The notes under the pieces are model-generated. The model was given only the letters and a program-made list of their open reading frames with translations, was not told the origin of the DNA and ran no database searches. From Rhizobium sp. 007 (GTDB taxonomy: Bacteria; Pseudomonadota; Alphaproteobacteria; Rhizobiales; Rhizobiaceae), in the NCBI RefSeq assembly GCF_015353075.1, contig NZ_CP064188.1, positions 1,860,001 to 1,924,000 of the forward strand: a stretch of 64,000 nucleotides of DNA, given 5' to 3'. Within the stretch, counting starts at the first letter, position 1, and each line of letters opens with the position of its first letter. Both the position numbers and the translations under genes were made by a program. This document shows, piece after piece, positions 1 to 8,551 of this stretch.

Positions 1-81
1 TGGCGGTACGAAATAGCCGAAGTCCGCCTCTTCGTCGACCGCGACGTCACCTGTCGCTGGCGGCCCGGCGCGAAGGCTTGA
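1..81 (+). CDS. C-terminal end of an unidentified protein (partial)
   Basis: An open frame runs from the left edge to a TGA at 79-81 and gives 26 residues ending in RWRPGAKA. It could be the end of a gene lying mostly outside the window. No family can be recognised from so little sequence, and a chance open frame is possible. The bases after the stop are AT-rich and non-coding in appearance. Confidence 0.25.
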   Translation, partial: WRYEIAEVRLFVDRDVTCRWRPGAKA

Positions 82-540
82 GATAGAAACGGTGCGCTTT
101 TGCTCTGTACCCCCGTGTGATTGAAAAACGATTGCCATTGGCAACACCCTCCGTTTTCCAGCCCGCGGGATAATTCGTACAGCCAGAAGGCGAAGTCAAT
201 TAATCATATAGGGCTATTATTCGCCTTAAAGTTGGTAAACACAGTGTAAACTGGCGCACGTGGTGTTTGGATTCCGAGCACTTGTCAACGCGGCCATAAT
301 TGTCGTGAGCGCTAGCCCCTTAGGACACTCGGTCAACGCCAGCGCCGCAGTTCGTATACCTTGCACGTCGATCGCCAGAAACAACGCCGCCCACTTTCGA
401 GGCGGCGCTCAGGCATCGCTTGCCGTGAGCCAAGCACTCGTCAAAAGCGGAAAGACCGGCCAAAATCCGCGACCGAGCAAGGGTGGCGCTCATTACCGCC
501 AGTCGCACGGTTTTTTCGACCGACCGAAATGCCATACGCT
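82..540. other. Intergenic stretch without a supported gene
   Basis: Short open frames here overlap each other on both strands and show no recognisable domain. The part around 170-245 is AT-rich compared with the rest of the window. A GC-rich hairpin at 385-407 is listed separately as a possible terminator of the gene to the right. Confidence 0.5.
385..407 (-). terminator. Possible terminator downstream of the L,D-transpeptidase
   Basis: CGCCGCC at 385-391 pairs with GGCGGCG at 401-407 around a 9-nt loop. Read on the minus strand, the stem is followed by a partly T-rich run (TTGTTT). It lies about 135 bases past the stop of the minus-strand gene. The T run is interrupted, so efficiency is uncertain. 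Confidence 0.4.
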
Positions 541-1539
541 TCACTTAGGAGCGGCCGGACCTTGATTGACGAATTCCACCACGACTCCTGGCTTGACCAT
601 TCCGGCCAGCTCTTCGGCGTCCCAGTTCGTCAGACGCACGCAACCGTGCGATCCAACCTTGTCGATGAGTTTTGGTTCAGGCGTCCCATGTATTCCATAA
701 GTCGGCTCGGTCAGGTCGATCCAGACGCTGCCGACCGGACCGTTCGGCCCCTTTGGTATCGTCAAAACCTTGTTATTCTTCCCCTGCCTGAAGTTGAGCC
801 TTGGGTCGTACCTGTACGCTGGCATCCTCGCGACGCCTTTCACCTTGTGCTTGCCCGACGGGGCCGGATTGTCTTCGCTTCCGATCGTCGCAGGATAGAC
901 TGCAAGCAGCGATCCGCTTTCGGCATAGGCCAGGATCTGCCCTGTCTTCTTGTTGGCCTCGATCCTCTCGACCTTTCCTTCTTTCGGAGGGCCGGGCGTC
1001 ACGACCCAAACCGTGTCACCAGGAGCGAACCGCGAAGAGGGATTAAGCGCTTGCATAAGGCCGACGTCCATGTGAAACCGCTCGGAAAGCTTCTCGGCAA
1101 CACTGGTGTATCCAAGGCTCTGCATCTTCGCCTTCTCGTCGTAATCTTCAGGGATCTTGTCGACGAGGCCCGTGGCATCCTCTGCCGAGACGACGTAGCT
1201 CTCAACGATGGGCGAATTGCCTTCCAAGCGGGCGACCACCTCCGGATCCGGCTTACCATCGACAACAAGGCTGTTCATCATCTCGAACCCGGCCACGGCT
1301 TTGCGGACATTCTCGCCGTAGAAGCCGTCGATCACACCTGGAGACGAGCCCGCGCGGTCGAGCAGGACCTGAAGACGCACGACCGCTGGATCTGGATCGG
1401 TAGGCGCCTTAGTCGGCCTTTCTGCAACGATGGAAGCAATCGAAGCGGCATCGATGGCTTCGCGCCGAAGTTCCTGCGCGCCAACACCACCAACGGTGAA
1501 GACCAGAGCGAGCAGCGACATCGGCAGGGCTGTTTTCAT
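541..1539 (-). CDS. L,D-transpeptidase with peptidoglycan-binding domain
   Basis: Predicted periplasmic L,D-transpeptidase (YkuD/ErfK family) of 332 residues. It would form 3-3 peptidoglycan cross-links or attach proteins to the wall. A signal peptide (MKTALPMSLLALVFTVGG, then AQE) is followed by a peptidoglycan-binding-like segment (VIDGFYGENVRKAVAGFE) at about residues 70-90 and a LysM-like middle. The C-terminal catalytic domain carries HGTP and SHGCVRLTN, whose cysteine is the family nucleophile. The ATG at 1539 was chosen because it begins the signal peptide; an upstream start at 1575 would add 12 unlikely residues. No operon partner is visible. The family assignment is secure; the exact wall reaction is inferred. 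Confidence 0.9.
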   Translation of the reverse strand: MKTALPMSLLALVFTVGGVGAQELRREAIDAASIASIVAERPTKAPTDPDPAVVRLQVLLDRAGSSPGVIDGFYGENVRKAVAGFEMMNSLVVDGKPDPEVVARLEGNSPIVESYVVSAEDATGLVDKIPEDYDEKAKMQSLGYTSVAEKLSERFHMDVGLMQALNPSSRFAPGDTVWVVTPGPPKEGKVERIEANKKTGQILAYAESGSLLAVYPATIGSEDNPAPSGKHKVKGVARMPAYRYDPRLNFRQGKNNKVLTIPKGPNGPVGSVWIDLTEPTYGIHGTPEPKLIDKVGSHGCVRLTNWDAEELAGMVKPGVVVEFVNQGPAAPK

Positions 1540-1792
1540 GGACAACAAATGGCCGATACCGGCAACTTGTTCCACAACGCTGCAGGGCCTGGTGCCTTGA
1601 TAATGCTAAGAAAGCTGCCGAGCGGCATTGACTATCGATGGCTGTCTAGCTGCATGCAGGTTGTGAGGCCTGGAAAAGCGAGCGCTGGCAGTTCTCGCAT
1701 TTCGAAACCCAAGGTCGGCTGGTAGCTATTTCTATGAACGAAGCTCAGCCGCGGCGGTGTGCCGCTCGACATCGATACTTCCTTCCTCCGCT

Positions 1793-2130
1793 TTATGAAA
1801 AAAACGAGGAAAAGACGAGCCAGCCCCTCAGCGGTCTGAGAGGAGGACGCATGCGAGTAGGGAATTGGTAACGTGACAACACATGCAGCCAAAGGGGCGG
1901 ATCCGATGCAAGCTGGAACCAGAGGGCAAAGCTAGTGCCGGGACCGCTACGAGAATCATGGAGGAATAAGCTGGTCCATCCGCCGGGTCGGGGAAGGAAT
2001 AGTCGACCCCACACATCGCATTGGGGAGCAAGCTTTTAGCTCCCGAACAGGTGGCCTTGCCGCCGTTTCTGGGGCATCTTCCCTTGAAGCCAGTCAAATG
2101 GATTGGAGGTCGGCTGATGGTCGCCATCAT
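1793..2130 (-). pseudogene. Decayed DUF983 family gene
   Basis: Two overlapping minus-strand frames together match the intact DUF983 protein at 39701-40096. The first half (from 2130) reads TGFKGRCPR and YSFPDPADGPAY, matching TGLKGRCPR and YGFADPADGPAF. After a frameshift near 1930 the next frame reads PPLWLHVL and PPLRPLRGWLV, matching APLWVHLL and PPLRPLKGWLV. Both zinc-ribbon CxxC pairs are damaged (CPRCG has become CPRNG, and CEVCG has become NAMCG). With the frameshift and lost metal ligands this is almost certainly non-functional. DUF983 proteins are small membrane proteins of unknown role. Confidence 0.75.
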
Positions 2131-2374
2131 GTTTCATCGCGTCTCAACTCTGCATAAGCGCAGATGTTCCGCCACTGCACATGCATGCGGTCCGGCACCG
2201 GCAGATCGACCGCGCTATTCGCATCTTGCGTCTCGATGGAACCGACGCCGCGCCTATCCCCGCAGCAGGTTTTCCACGATCAGGAAGCCGGTTTTACAAA
2301 CCCGCAGGCGGGATAGGTCGTTTGCGGCACGGGCGAAGTCGCCAAAACTTGAGCGAGCTTGGTTGCTGGTCAAT

Positions 2375-3535
2375 CTAATATGGGAGGTTTTGACGGAAGC
2401 GCAGGTTCTGTCTTGTGAGCTGATCGACGGATGCGCACCCCATAAGCGTCATATCGCGCGCGATTTCGCTACGCATCAAATCCAGCGCGCGTTCGACGCC
2501 CGCTTGCCCCGCGGCGGCGAGCGGAAACAGGTAGTATCGACCTAGGCCGACAGCTTTCGCGCCCAATGACAATGCTTTGAGCACATGGGTGCCACGCTGA
2601 ACGCCGCCATCCATCATCACGTCGATCTTGTGGCCGACCGCGTCGACGATTTCGGCGAGTTGGTCGAATGCGCTACGCGAGCCGTCCAGCTGGCGGCCGC
2701 CATGGTTGGAGATCACGATGCCGGTACATCCTATCTCGGCTGCTCGCTGAGCATCCTGAACCGACATGATGCCTTTCAAGCAGAACTGTCCATCCCAATG
2801 CTGTACCATTTCGGCGACATCGGCCCATGAGATCGCAGGATCCAGCATTTCCGTGAAATAGCGGCTGATCGACATGGCGCCGCCGCTCATGTCGACGTGG
2901 CTGTCGAGTTGCGGCAGACGAAAACGTTCATGCATGAGATAGTTGATGGCCCAAGCCGGCCTGACCGCGAACTGGGTGAGGCCGGCGAGGTTCAGTTTAA
3001 ACGGAATCGAAAAGCCCGTGCGCTTGTCGCGTTCGCGATTGCCGCCGGTGATGCTGTCGACGGTCAGCATCATCACGTTTACACCGGCCTGCTTGGAGCG
3101 TGCCATCATTTCCCGGTTCAGGCCACGGTCCTTGTGGAAATAGAACTGATAGACTTGCGGCCCGTCGCTGATTTGACGTGCTTCTTCTAAACTGATAGTT
3201 CCCAGTGACGACACCCCGAACATAGTGCCGTATTTGGCTACTGCTGCCGCCACCGCCCTCTCGCCTTGATGATGAAACAGCCGCTGCAGCGCCGTCGGCG
3301 AGCAATAGACTGGCATTGCTAGTCTTTGGCCCATGATCGTCACCGACATGTCTACATCGCTCACGCCGCGCAATACGTTAGGCACCAGGTCGCAGTCACC
3401 GAAGGATGTCGTATTGCGACGATAGGTGACTTCGTCGTCAGCCGCACCGTCGATATAATTGAAGATGGGCCCGGGGAGGCGCCGCTTGGCCAATTGGCGG
3501 AAATCATGGAAATTGTGGCAGTTCTTCACATTCAT
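2375..3535 (-). CDS. lldD: FMN-dependent alpha-hydroxy-acid (L-lactate type) dehydrogenase
   Basis: A 386-residue member of the FMN-dependent alpha-hydroxy-acid dehydrogenase family, expected to oxidise L-lactate or a related 2-hydroxy acid at the membrane. The signature SNHGGRQLD lies at residues 276-284, with the catalytic His 278 and Arg 281. MDGGVQRGTHVLKAL follows as part of the FMN site. Length fits full-length LldD. No adjacent lactate permease or LldR-type regulator is seen, so the natural substrate could be another hydroxy acid such as glycolate or mandelate. The start at 3535 gives the usual N-terminus; its ribosome-binding site is weak. Confidence 0.88.
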   Translation of the reverse strand: MNVKNCHNFHDFRQLAKRRLPGPIFNYIDGAADDEVTYRRNTTSFGDCDLVPNVLRGVSDVDMSVTIMGQRLAMPVYCSPTALQRLFHHQGERAVAAAVAKYGTMFGVSSLGTISLEEARQISDGPQVYQFYFHKDRGLNREMMARSKQAGVNVMMLTVDSITGGNRERDKRTGFSIPFKLNLAGLTQFAVRPAWAINYLMHERFRLPQLDSHVDMSGGAMSISRYFTEMLDPAISWADVAEMVQHWDGQFCLKGIMSVQDAQRAAEIGCTGIVISNHGGRQLDGSRSAFDQLAEIVDAVGHKIDVMMDGGVQRGTHVLKALSLGAKAVGLGRYYLFPLAAAGQAGVERALDLMRSEIARDMTLMGCASVDQLTRQNLRFRQNLPY

Positions 3536-4057
3536 ATTCTAGCTCTGATATCTTGAATTACACTGACGACCGAGCTCTGATTTTCGCCCATTCAATCGTC
3601 GTCGGGATGTCTCGGTTCCATCCTCCACTAAGCCCAGGACGTTACATTGCCCTAGAGTTCGCCCTTGTGTCTCGATGAAGGGGTAGAGGGTGCCGCGTTC
3701 GATGGCAAGTTCCTGCAAAGATCGGAAACGGGATATGTCGCGTTGTGACATGGCGGCCTGGACAAGTCGTCCCTGTGCTTTGGATACCTACGGGGGAAAG
3801 ATAAGTCACCTATATTTGCGTCCGACGTTGTAGGTTGTAGACCGACAATCGTAGGTTCTCCGATGACTACACCTCCGGTGCTGCCTACCAACTCATCTTC
3901 CGCAAGCCTTTTCGTCAGTTCTTGCGTGCAGGCAGAGATGTGCGATTAAAGCGCTTTCACTGAAGAGTGCGCTTTACGTGATCGCGCGGGGCTGTCTGCC
4001 CGAAATTCCCGGGAGTTGAAGCACCGTTTGGATAGAAGGAAGACGGTAGCAGACTTA
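3536..4057. other. Gene-poor stretch upstream of the lactate-type dehydrogenase
   Basis: Only short overlapping frames without recognisable domains occur here. The minus-strand frames at 3539-3751 and 3652-3891 interrupt each other and could be remnants of a decayed gene, but no family can be assigned. The promoter of the minus-strand gene to the left should lie within the first 200 bases. Confidence 0.4.
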
Positions 4058-4294
4058 TCAGTATCCGCAAATGTCCGCGCAAGCCGCGCTCCCGTAGTAG
4101 TCACGGTAATGCTCAGAGAACGTCGCCTCTGGTGGTGCCGGAGGATCACGGGGGGCGTCGGCAATTACTTGATCCAGCGACTGCACGACAAGGTAATGCA
4201 ACATATCGGGTTCTGGCTCACCCGCCAGCTTTGCAGCGATCTTGCCGGAAGAGAAAGGGCGCTCCACGACTTCATGTCGGAGCGCCCGTAGCAT
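4058..4294 (-). CDS. Small hypothetical protein
   Basis: A 78-residue frame with protein-like composition (LRALRHEVVERPFSSGKIAA, then PDMLHYLVVQSLDQVIADAP). It is acidic, with no signal peptide or membrane segment. The open frame extends upstream of the ATG with equally protein-like residues (NVVDR), so the true start may lie further up or the gene may be truncated. No ribosome-binding site precedes the ATG at 4294. The family is not recognised. Confidence 0.4.
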   Translation of the reverse strand: MLRALRHEVVERPFSSGKIAAKLAGEPEPDMLHYLVVQSLDQVIADAPRDPPAPPEATFSEHYRDYYGSAACADICGY

Positions 4295-4413
4295 GCGGTC
4301 GACGACGTTTGCGGCGGAGGTCGACAGCAGGCACCGACAGGATGAAGAGATTCGGAACGGATAGGCAACATGGGATCGGATCTGGGGACCATATCATGCG
4401 CTGACTGATTGCG

Positions 4414-4444
4414 TTATCCACCGATTATCCACAGCTTGTCCACA
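4414..4444 (+). promoter_or_regulatory. Three tandem DnaA-box-like motifs
   Basis: TTATCCACC (4414), TTATCCACA (4425) and TTGTCCACA (4436) start exactly 11 bases apart, one helical turn. The middle one equals the classical DnaA-box consensus; the others differ at one or two positions. No replication gene lies nearby, so an origin role is unproven. A DnaA titration or regulatory site is equally possible. Confidence 0.45.
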
Positions 4445-4519
4445 GCAATGGCGACGACGACCGCAGCAACTTCAATGACATTTGCGTGACGGTAATCACA
4501 ACACACAATTGCTATGTGA

Positions 4520-4669
4520 CTGTTGGATGACACTATGCATTTGTTTGTCGGCTTCGATACAAACCGAGGCCCCGCTGAGATAGACTCAGCCTCTCTCTTG
4601 AGCGCGTGGCGGCGAACGCTCGGAGGCGGAGGGCGGTGGGCAAACATGAGGGCCTACCGCCTTCTTTTT
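4520..4669 (+). ncRNA. Candidate small RNA ending in an intrinsic terminator
   Basis: GGCGGTGGGC (4632-4641) pairs with GCCTACCGCC (4652-4661), ten pairs with one G-U, and is followed by TTCTTTTT. That is a convincing plus-strand terminator. Upstream, CTGAG ATAGA CTCAG forms a second small hairpin. There is no plus-strand protein gene for the terminator to serve, so an intergenic sRNA is a reasonable reading. The 5' end given is a guess. Confidence 0.35.
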
Positions 4670-4700
4670 GACGACGGCCCCTCGCCTGGATCCGCCCAGC

Positions 4701-5561
4701 TCACAGGGCGAGCCTGACAATTCCATATGGATTGAACTTGAACTCGTCCACGTCGTAAGTTGAATCAAAGGAAAGGGTTGCATGGCGTATCTTAAGTGTC
4801 GGCTCGAGCCCCCGCTTCGCGATCTCGTCAGCGACCGCATCCATCGTGGCGACAGCCTGCCTTTCAGAGCCAACCGGTTCCGGCACATACACTTCCGGAA
4901 GCCCCACGAGATGAAAACCGACACTCTCAAAATATCCCCGAGCTGATAGCGGGCGTTTCGCAAAAGCCAGGCGTCCGACCCGCTGTTGAGCCAAAAGGTC
5001 GCCGGCCTTGAGCGCTTCGGCTCCTTGGCGTATCAGTTCTCTCCATCGATCAAGCCCATGGGCGACGCCAGCGCTTTCTCCCTTTACGGCAACCGCCCCC
5101 GCGTCGATCAACCGTCCGACAAGGCGCAGGGCTGCCATCGAAACCTTCACCGTCTCCACCTGGGTCATGCTCGGCCCAAGGACATAGAGCACGGATTGGT
5201 GATTGGCGACGCCTTCCTCGTCTGCCGCGTTCCACGCTCTAGGTTCGACCCGATCCCAGCACACGGCGAATGACTGCTCCATACGATCATCCGGCTCGGC
5301 CTGAGAATAGTCCTCGTCGACGCTGAACCCCGTGGCGAAGTCGCGGATGGCCTGCGATGCCGCACCGGACAAAGGCGTCAGGTCGCGCTCCTTGCCGAGA
5401 AAACAGAGAACATGCCGGGGCGTTACTGACGATCCTTTCGCCTCGGTTTGCGTCGTTGTTTCCCCGTCAGACGAATCTCGACCGAATTCCTGCGCCAACG
5501 AAGGTTTCCAGCCGATCATGGTCCACATCGATCCCAAAAGCACGCGACGCATAAGATTCAA
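4701..5561 (-). CDS. Secreted protein of unknown function
   Basis: A 286-residue protein with an N-terminal signal peptide ending near PSLAQE, then a soluble acidic domain without a recognised signature. A TTG start at 5561 is preferred because AGGAGG lies eight bases upstream; the ATG three codons later is too far from it. The mid-region (VETVKVSMAALRLVGRLIDA) and the end (DVDEFKFNPYGIVRL) look like folded protein, and codon use resembles the neighbours. It stands alone, with 94 bases separating it from the next gene. A weak resemblance to DUF4261-type proteins cannot be confirmed by eye. Confidence 0.65.
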   Translation of the reverse strand: MNLMRRVLLGSMWTMIGWKPSLAQEFGRDSSDGETTTQTEAKGSSVTPRHVLCFLGKERDLTPLSGAASQAIRDFATGFSVDEDYSQAEPDDRMEQSFAVCWDRVEPRAWNAADEEGVANHQSVLYVLGPSMTQVETVKVSMAALRLVGRLIDAGAVAVKGESAGVAHGLDRWRELIRQGAEALKAGDLLAQQRVGRLAFAKRPLSARGYFESVGFHLVGLPEVYVPEPVGSERQAVATMDAVADEIAKRGLEPTLKIRHATLSFDSTYDVDEFKFNPYGIVRLAL

Positions 5562-5655
5562 GGTATATGCCTCCTGATCGGTCGTACACTCATCACAGCC
5601 TCGGCTTTGTAAACTTAGGAAACCTGCGACACAAACGCGGCTTTACAGCATTCGC

Positions 5656-6924
5656 TCATACAGATTCACCCGCCAGGGTCTGCTTAAGGCGATGGATATG
5701 CCTGGCACCAATGCCGCAACAACCGCCGATTATTGTTGCACCGGCCTCCGCCCAAGAGCAGGCAAAGCGCGAATAGCCATCATCGTTCAGATCGTTGCGG
5801 GTAGTATGGAGGCCTTCATTCGCGCCGGAATCATTTTGCTCCCCTTCGAAGGCATTGGCATAGACACCGATCTCTACCGTGGAGCCCCGAGTCTTAAATG
5901 CACGGGATGCTGTTTCAACCGCCGCCCGCATGACTTCTGGCTTGCTGCAGTTGAACAAGAGCGCCTGCGCGCCAGACGAGGCTGCCCAATTCGCCGCATC
6001 GTCGACCCGCTCGCCGGAACGCAGCTTCGGTTCACCTCCTTTTACTTGTACCTCGTCATCGGCCAGCGTGAATGAGATCCAGAACGGCTTCCCGTTTGCG
6101 GCGACTGCAGTGCGCACAGCCTCGCCCTCGGCGATCAGGCTGAGGGTTTCCCCGAGCCACAGGTCCACAAAGGGGCTGAGCTGTTCAACTAGCACCTTGA
6201 GATAGTCCTGGACCCGCAAAGGATCAAAGTTCTGGGGTTCGTAGGACCCGAAGATATTGGAGACGAGCGTGAGAGCGAGATAGAGAAGCGCAGATGCGAG
6301 GAAGAAGATGAAATAATGCTTGGTGCTCGCGCCAGCCAGGCGAGTGGCGAGCGCCAGTTCCTGATAGCCGACGACGGCAACCAGCGCGCTGTCCTTGGTG
6401 ACCGACATCCACAGATTGGCAAGGCCCGGCAGGGCATTTGGCAATAATGCCGGCAGGATGACTCGGCGGAAACGCAGCATCGGCCCCATGCCGAAGGCTT
6501 TCGCCGCGTCGATCTGACCAACGGGGATGGCGAGGATCGCGCCGCGCAGCACTTCCGTCATATAGGCACCCTGCACGAAGCCGAGCACGGCGACGGCGAC
6601 GACGAAGCCGTTCACTTCGATCGCAGGCAGATTGAGCCCGGCCAAAAGCCGGTTGAGGCCGTCCATTCCCGCATAATAGAGCCCGACGATCAAAATCAGT
6701 TCCGGAATGGCGCGGATAGCTGTCGTATAGACATTGAGCAGCAAGCCGAGCGGCCTGTTGCCGGAAAGCTTGCCAAGCGCGCCTCCCGTCCCGAGCAGAA
6801 TGCCGATCAGGAAAGCGCCGGCGGAGATGGCAATCGTGGAGGCGGCACCGACAAGCAGGGTTCCACCCCATCCGGGCGGATAGGGGGAAAGCAGGTCTAA
6901 TATGCCTCGTGGTTCGGTTGCCAT
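5656..6924 (-). CDS. Fusion of ABC amino-acid permease with C-terminal homocysteine S-methyltransferase
   Basis: The 422-residue frame joins two unrelated proteins. Residues 1 to about 223 are a polar-amino-acid ABC permease (HisM/ArtQ type) with several membrane segments and an EAA-like loop (YMTEVLRGAILAIPVGQIDA). From about residue 224 (IFGSYEPQNFD) to the end it is the C-terminal part of a homocysteine S-methyltransferase, keeping the zinc cysteines in FNCS and GGCCG but lacking the N-terminal third or more of that barrel. The junction lies near 6255. The permease has lost only its last few residues. A deletion in an operon of transporter plus methyltransferase would explain this and the absence of the second permease usual in such systems. 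The start at 6924 follows the binding-protein stop; an earlier in-frame start would overlap it. Confidence 0.85.
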   Translation of the reverse strand: MATEPRGILDLLSPYPPGWGGTLLVGAASTIAISAGAFLIGILLGTGGALGKLSGNRPLGLLLNVYTTAIRAIPELILIVGLYYAGMDGLNRLLAGLNLPAIEVNGFVVAVAVLGFVQGAYMTEVLRGAILAIPVGQIDAAKAFGMGPMLRFRRVILPALLPNALPGLANLWMSVTKDSALVAVVGYQELALATRLAGASTKHYFIFFLASALLYLALTLVSNIFGSYEPQNFDPLRVQDYLKVLVEQLSPFVDLWLGETLSLIAEGEAVRTAVAANGKPFWISFTLADDEVQVKGGEPKLRSGERVDDAANWAASSGAQALLFNCSKPEVMRAAVETASRAFKTRGSTVEIGVYANAFEGEQNDSGANEGLHTTRNDLNDDGYSRFACSWAEAGATIIGGCCGIGARHIHRLKQTLAGESV

Positions 6925-6949
6925 CGTCCGGCCGGATCCGGGATCGAGG

Positions 6950-7723
6950 TCAGTTCGTACCGTAGATGTCGAAGGCGAAATATTTCTTGGTGATTTCACC
7001 GTACTTGCCGCTGGCGCGCACGGCGGCGATCGCAGTATTCAGCTTTGCCTTGAGCTCGGAATCTTCCTTTCGCAGGCCGCCGGAAACGCCGGCTCCGAGA
7101 ATCTCCTCGTCGTCGGCGACGTCACCCATCTTGACGCAGCAATCCTTGCCGGCGTCGCTTTTCAGGAATGCATCAAGGGCAAGGGAATCCCCGAACACAT
7201 AGTCGATGCGGCCGGCGGCAAGATCCTGGAATGCCTCATCCAGGGTCTGATAGGTCTTCTCGTCAGCGACATCAGCGAAATACTTCTTGTAGTATTCCGA
7301 TTGAATGGTTGAGACCTGAATGCCGAGAGTCTTGTCCTTCACGTCATCGGCCGTCGCGCCCGGCTTCTGGTCTTTTGGGCCGATCAAGGTGCTCGGCGTG
7401 TTGTAATACTTGTCGGTGAAGTCGATGACCTTCGAGCGCTCTGCAGTGTTTGACATCGACGACCAGATGACGTCGAACTTCTTGCTCTGCAGCGCCGGAA
7501 TGAGCCCATCCCAGGAGACCTCGACAACTGAGCATTTCTCCTTCATCTGCTCGCACACGGCGTTCATCAGGTCGATTTCCCAGCCCTGCCACTCACCGGA
7601 GGCATCCTTGGCGAAAAAGGGAGGATACGATTCGTTCATGACGCCAAAACGGACTTCAGCCTGAGCCGTGATGGCAGAAATGGCAAACGTGGCGCCGGCG
7701 AGCAGCAGGGGGAGCAGTTTCAT
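6950..7723 (-). CDS. ABC transporter periplasmic binding protein, polar amino acid family
   Basis: A 257-residue family-3 solute-binding protein. The signal peptide (MKLLPLLLAGATFAISAITA) is followed by EVRFGVMNESYPPFFAKD, the typical start of the amino-acid-binding fold, and by GWEIDLMNAVCEQM. AGGAG precedes the ATG. It sits between the ATPase and the permease fusion in one minus-strand operon. Because that permease carries methyltransferase remains, S-methylmethionine or methionine is a reasonable ligand guess; the sequence itself does not show it. Confidence 0.88.
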   Translation of the reverse strand: MKLLPLLLAGATFAISAITAQAEVRFGVMNESYPPFFAKDASGEWQGWEIDLMNAVCEQMKEKCSVVEVSWDGLIPALQSKKFDVIWSSMSNTAERSKVIDFTDKYYNTPSTLIGPKDQKPGATADDVKDKTLGIQVSTIQSEYYKKYFADVADEKTYQTLDEAFQDLAAGRIDYVFGDSLALDAFLKSDAGKDCCVKMGDVADDEEILGAGVSGGLRKEDSELKAKLNTAIAAVRASGKYGEITKKYFAFDIYGTN

Positions 7724-7768
7724 TCGTGGATTTCTCCTGTTTGGGGGTATCTGTGACCAAGCAGCGGA

Positions 7769-8551
7769 TCAATGATGGGCGAGCATGCCGGTAAATTCCC
7801 GGCAGCGGGCACTGAGTGGGGCGTCGAAGATCTGCCGAGGCGATCCCTCCTCCTCGATCAGGCCCTGATGCAGGAAGAGAACGTGGCTTGAGACGTCGCG
7901 GGCAAAGCGCATCTCATGGGTGACAATCAGCATTGTGCGGCCCTCCTCGGCGAGCTCGCGGATCACCTTGAGCACCTCTCCGACCAGCTCGGGATCGAGC
8001 GCCGAGGTCGGCTCGTCGAACAGCATGACGGCCGGATCGACACAAAGCGCCCGGGCAATGGCCGCCCGTTGCTGCTGGCCGCCGGAAAGAAAGGCGGGGT
8101 ACGCGTCGCGCTTGTCGTAGAGCCCAACCTTATTGAGGAGAGCGTCCGCCTTCTCGATGGCCTCGCGGCGAGCATATCCCATGACCTGGACCGGTGCTTC
8201 GATGACGTTCTCAAGAACCGTTCGATGTGCCCAGAGATTGAAGTTCTGGAAAACCATGCCGAGGCCGGTCCGCAGCCGCTCGATCTGCCGCCAGTTCACC
8301 GGCTGCATCTGCCCGCTGCGGCTGTGTTTCAAAGCGATTTCCTCGCCGTTCACGACAATGCGGCCCCGATCCGGTATCTCCAGCAAATTGATGCAGCGCA
8401 GGAATGTACTCTTCCCGGAGCCCGACGAACCGATGATCGAAATCACGTCGCCTTTACGGGCCGTTGTCGAAATGCCCTTGAGGACTTCATGTGGGCCATA
8501 GCTCTTGTGAAGATCATCCACACGAAGTGCCTGGATAGACGGTTTTGTCAT
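7769..8551 (-). CDS. ABC transporter ATP-binding protein, polar amino acid family
   Basis: A 260-residue GlnQ/HisP-type ATPase. Walker A is GSSGSGKST, the Q-loop is MVFQNFNLWAH, the signature is LSGGQQQRAAIARAL, and Walker B is VMLFDEPTSALD, with the switch histidine in VTHEM. The ATG at 8551 (MTKPSIQ) matches family starts; the open frame extends to 8632 without a need for it. It is the first gene of the operon with the binding protein (45 bases downstream) and the permease fusion. The divergent Lrp-type regulator starts 172 bases away and probably controls it. Confidence 0.9.
   Translation of the reverse strand: MTKPSIQALRVDDLHKSYGPHEVLKGISTTARKGDVISIIGSSGSGKSTFLRCINLLEIPDRGRIVVNGEEIALKHSRSGQMQPVNWRQIERLRTGLGMVFQNFNLWAHRTVLENVIEAPVQVMGYARREAIEKADALLNKVGLYDKRDAYPAFLSGGQQQRAAIARALCVDPAVMLFDEPTSALDPELVGEVLKVIRELAEEGRTMLIVTHEMRFARDVSSHVLFLHQGLIEEEGSPRQIFDAPLSARCREFTGMLAHH

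Larger units (their letters stand above)
4295..4700. other. Intergenic stretch with DnaA-box-like motifs and a plus-strand hairpin
   Basis: No supported protein gene. It contains three tandem DnaA-box-like motifs (4414-4444) and, further right, a hairpin followed by a T run on the plus strand (4632-4669). The hairpin could end a small RNA, because no plus-strand protein gene precedes it. Confidence 0.5.

Noticed and set aside
361..1725. A long plus-strand frame of 454 codons over the first L,D-transpeptidase.
   Set aside because: It is antisense to a gene with a signal peptide and catalytic motifs, has no domain of its own, and its composition is that of a shadow frame.
3785..3865. Repeated GTAGGT words near 3787, 3830 and 3851, considered as operator or lux-box-like repeats.
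   Set aside because: Spacing and orientation are irregular and no palindrome of useful length could be formed.
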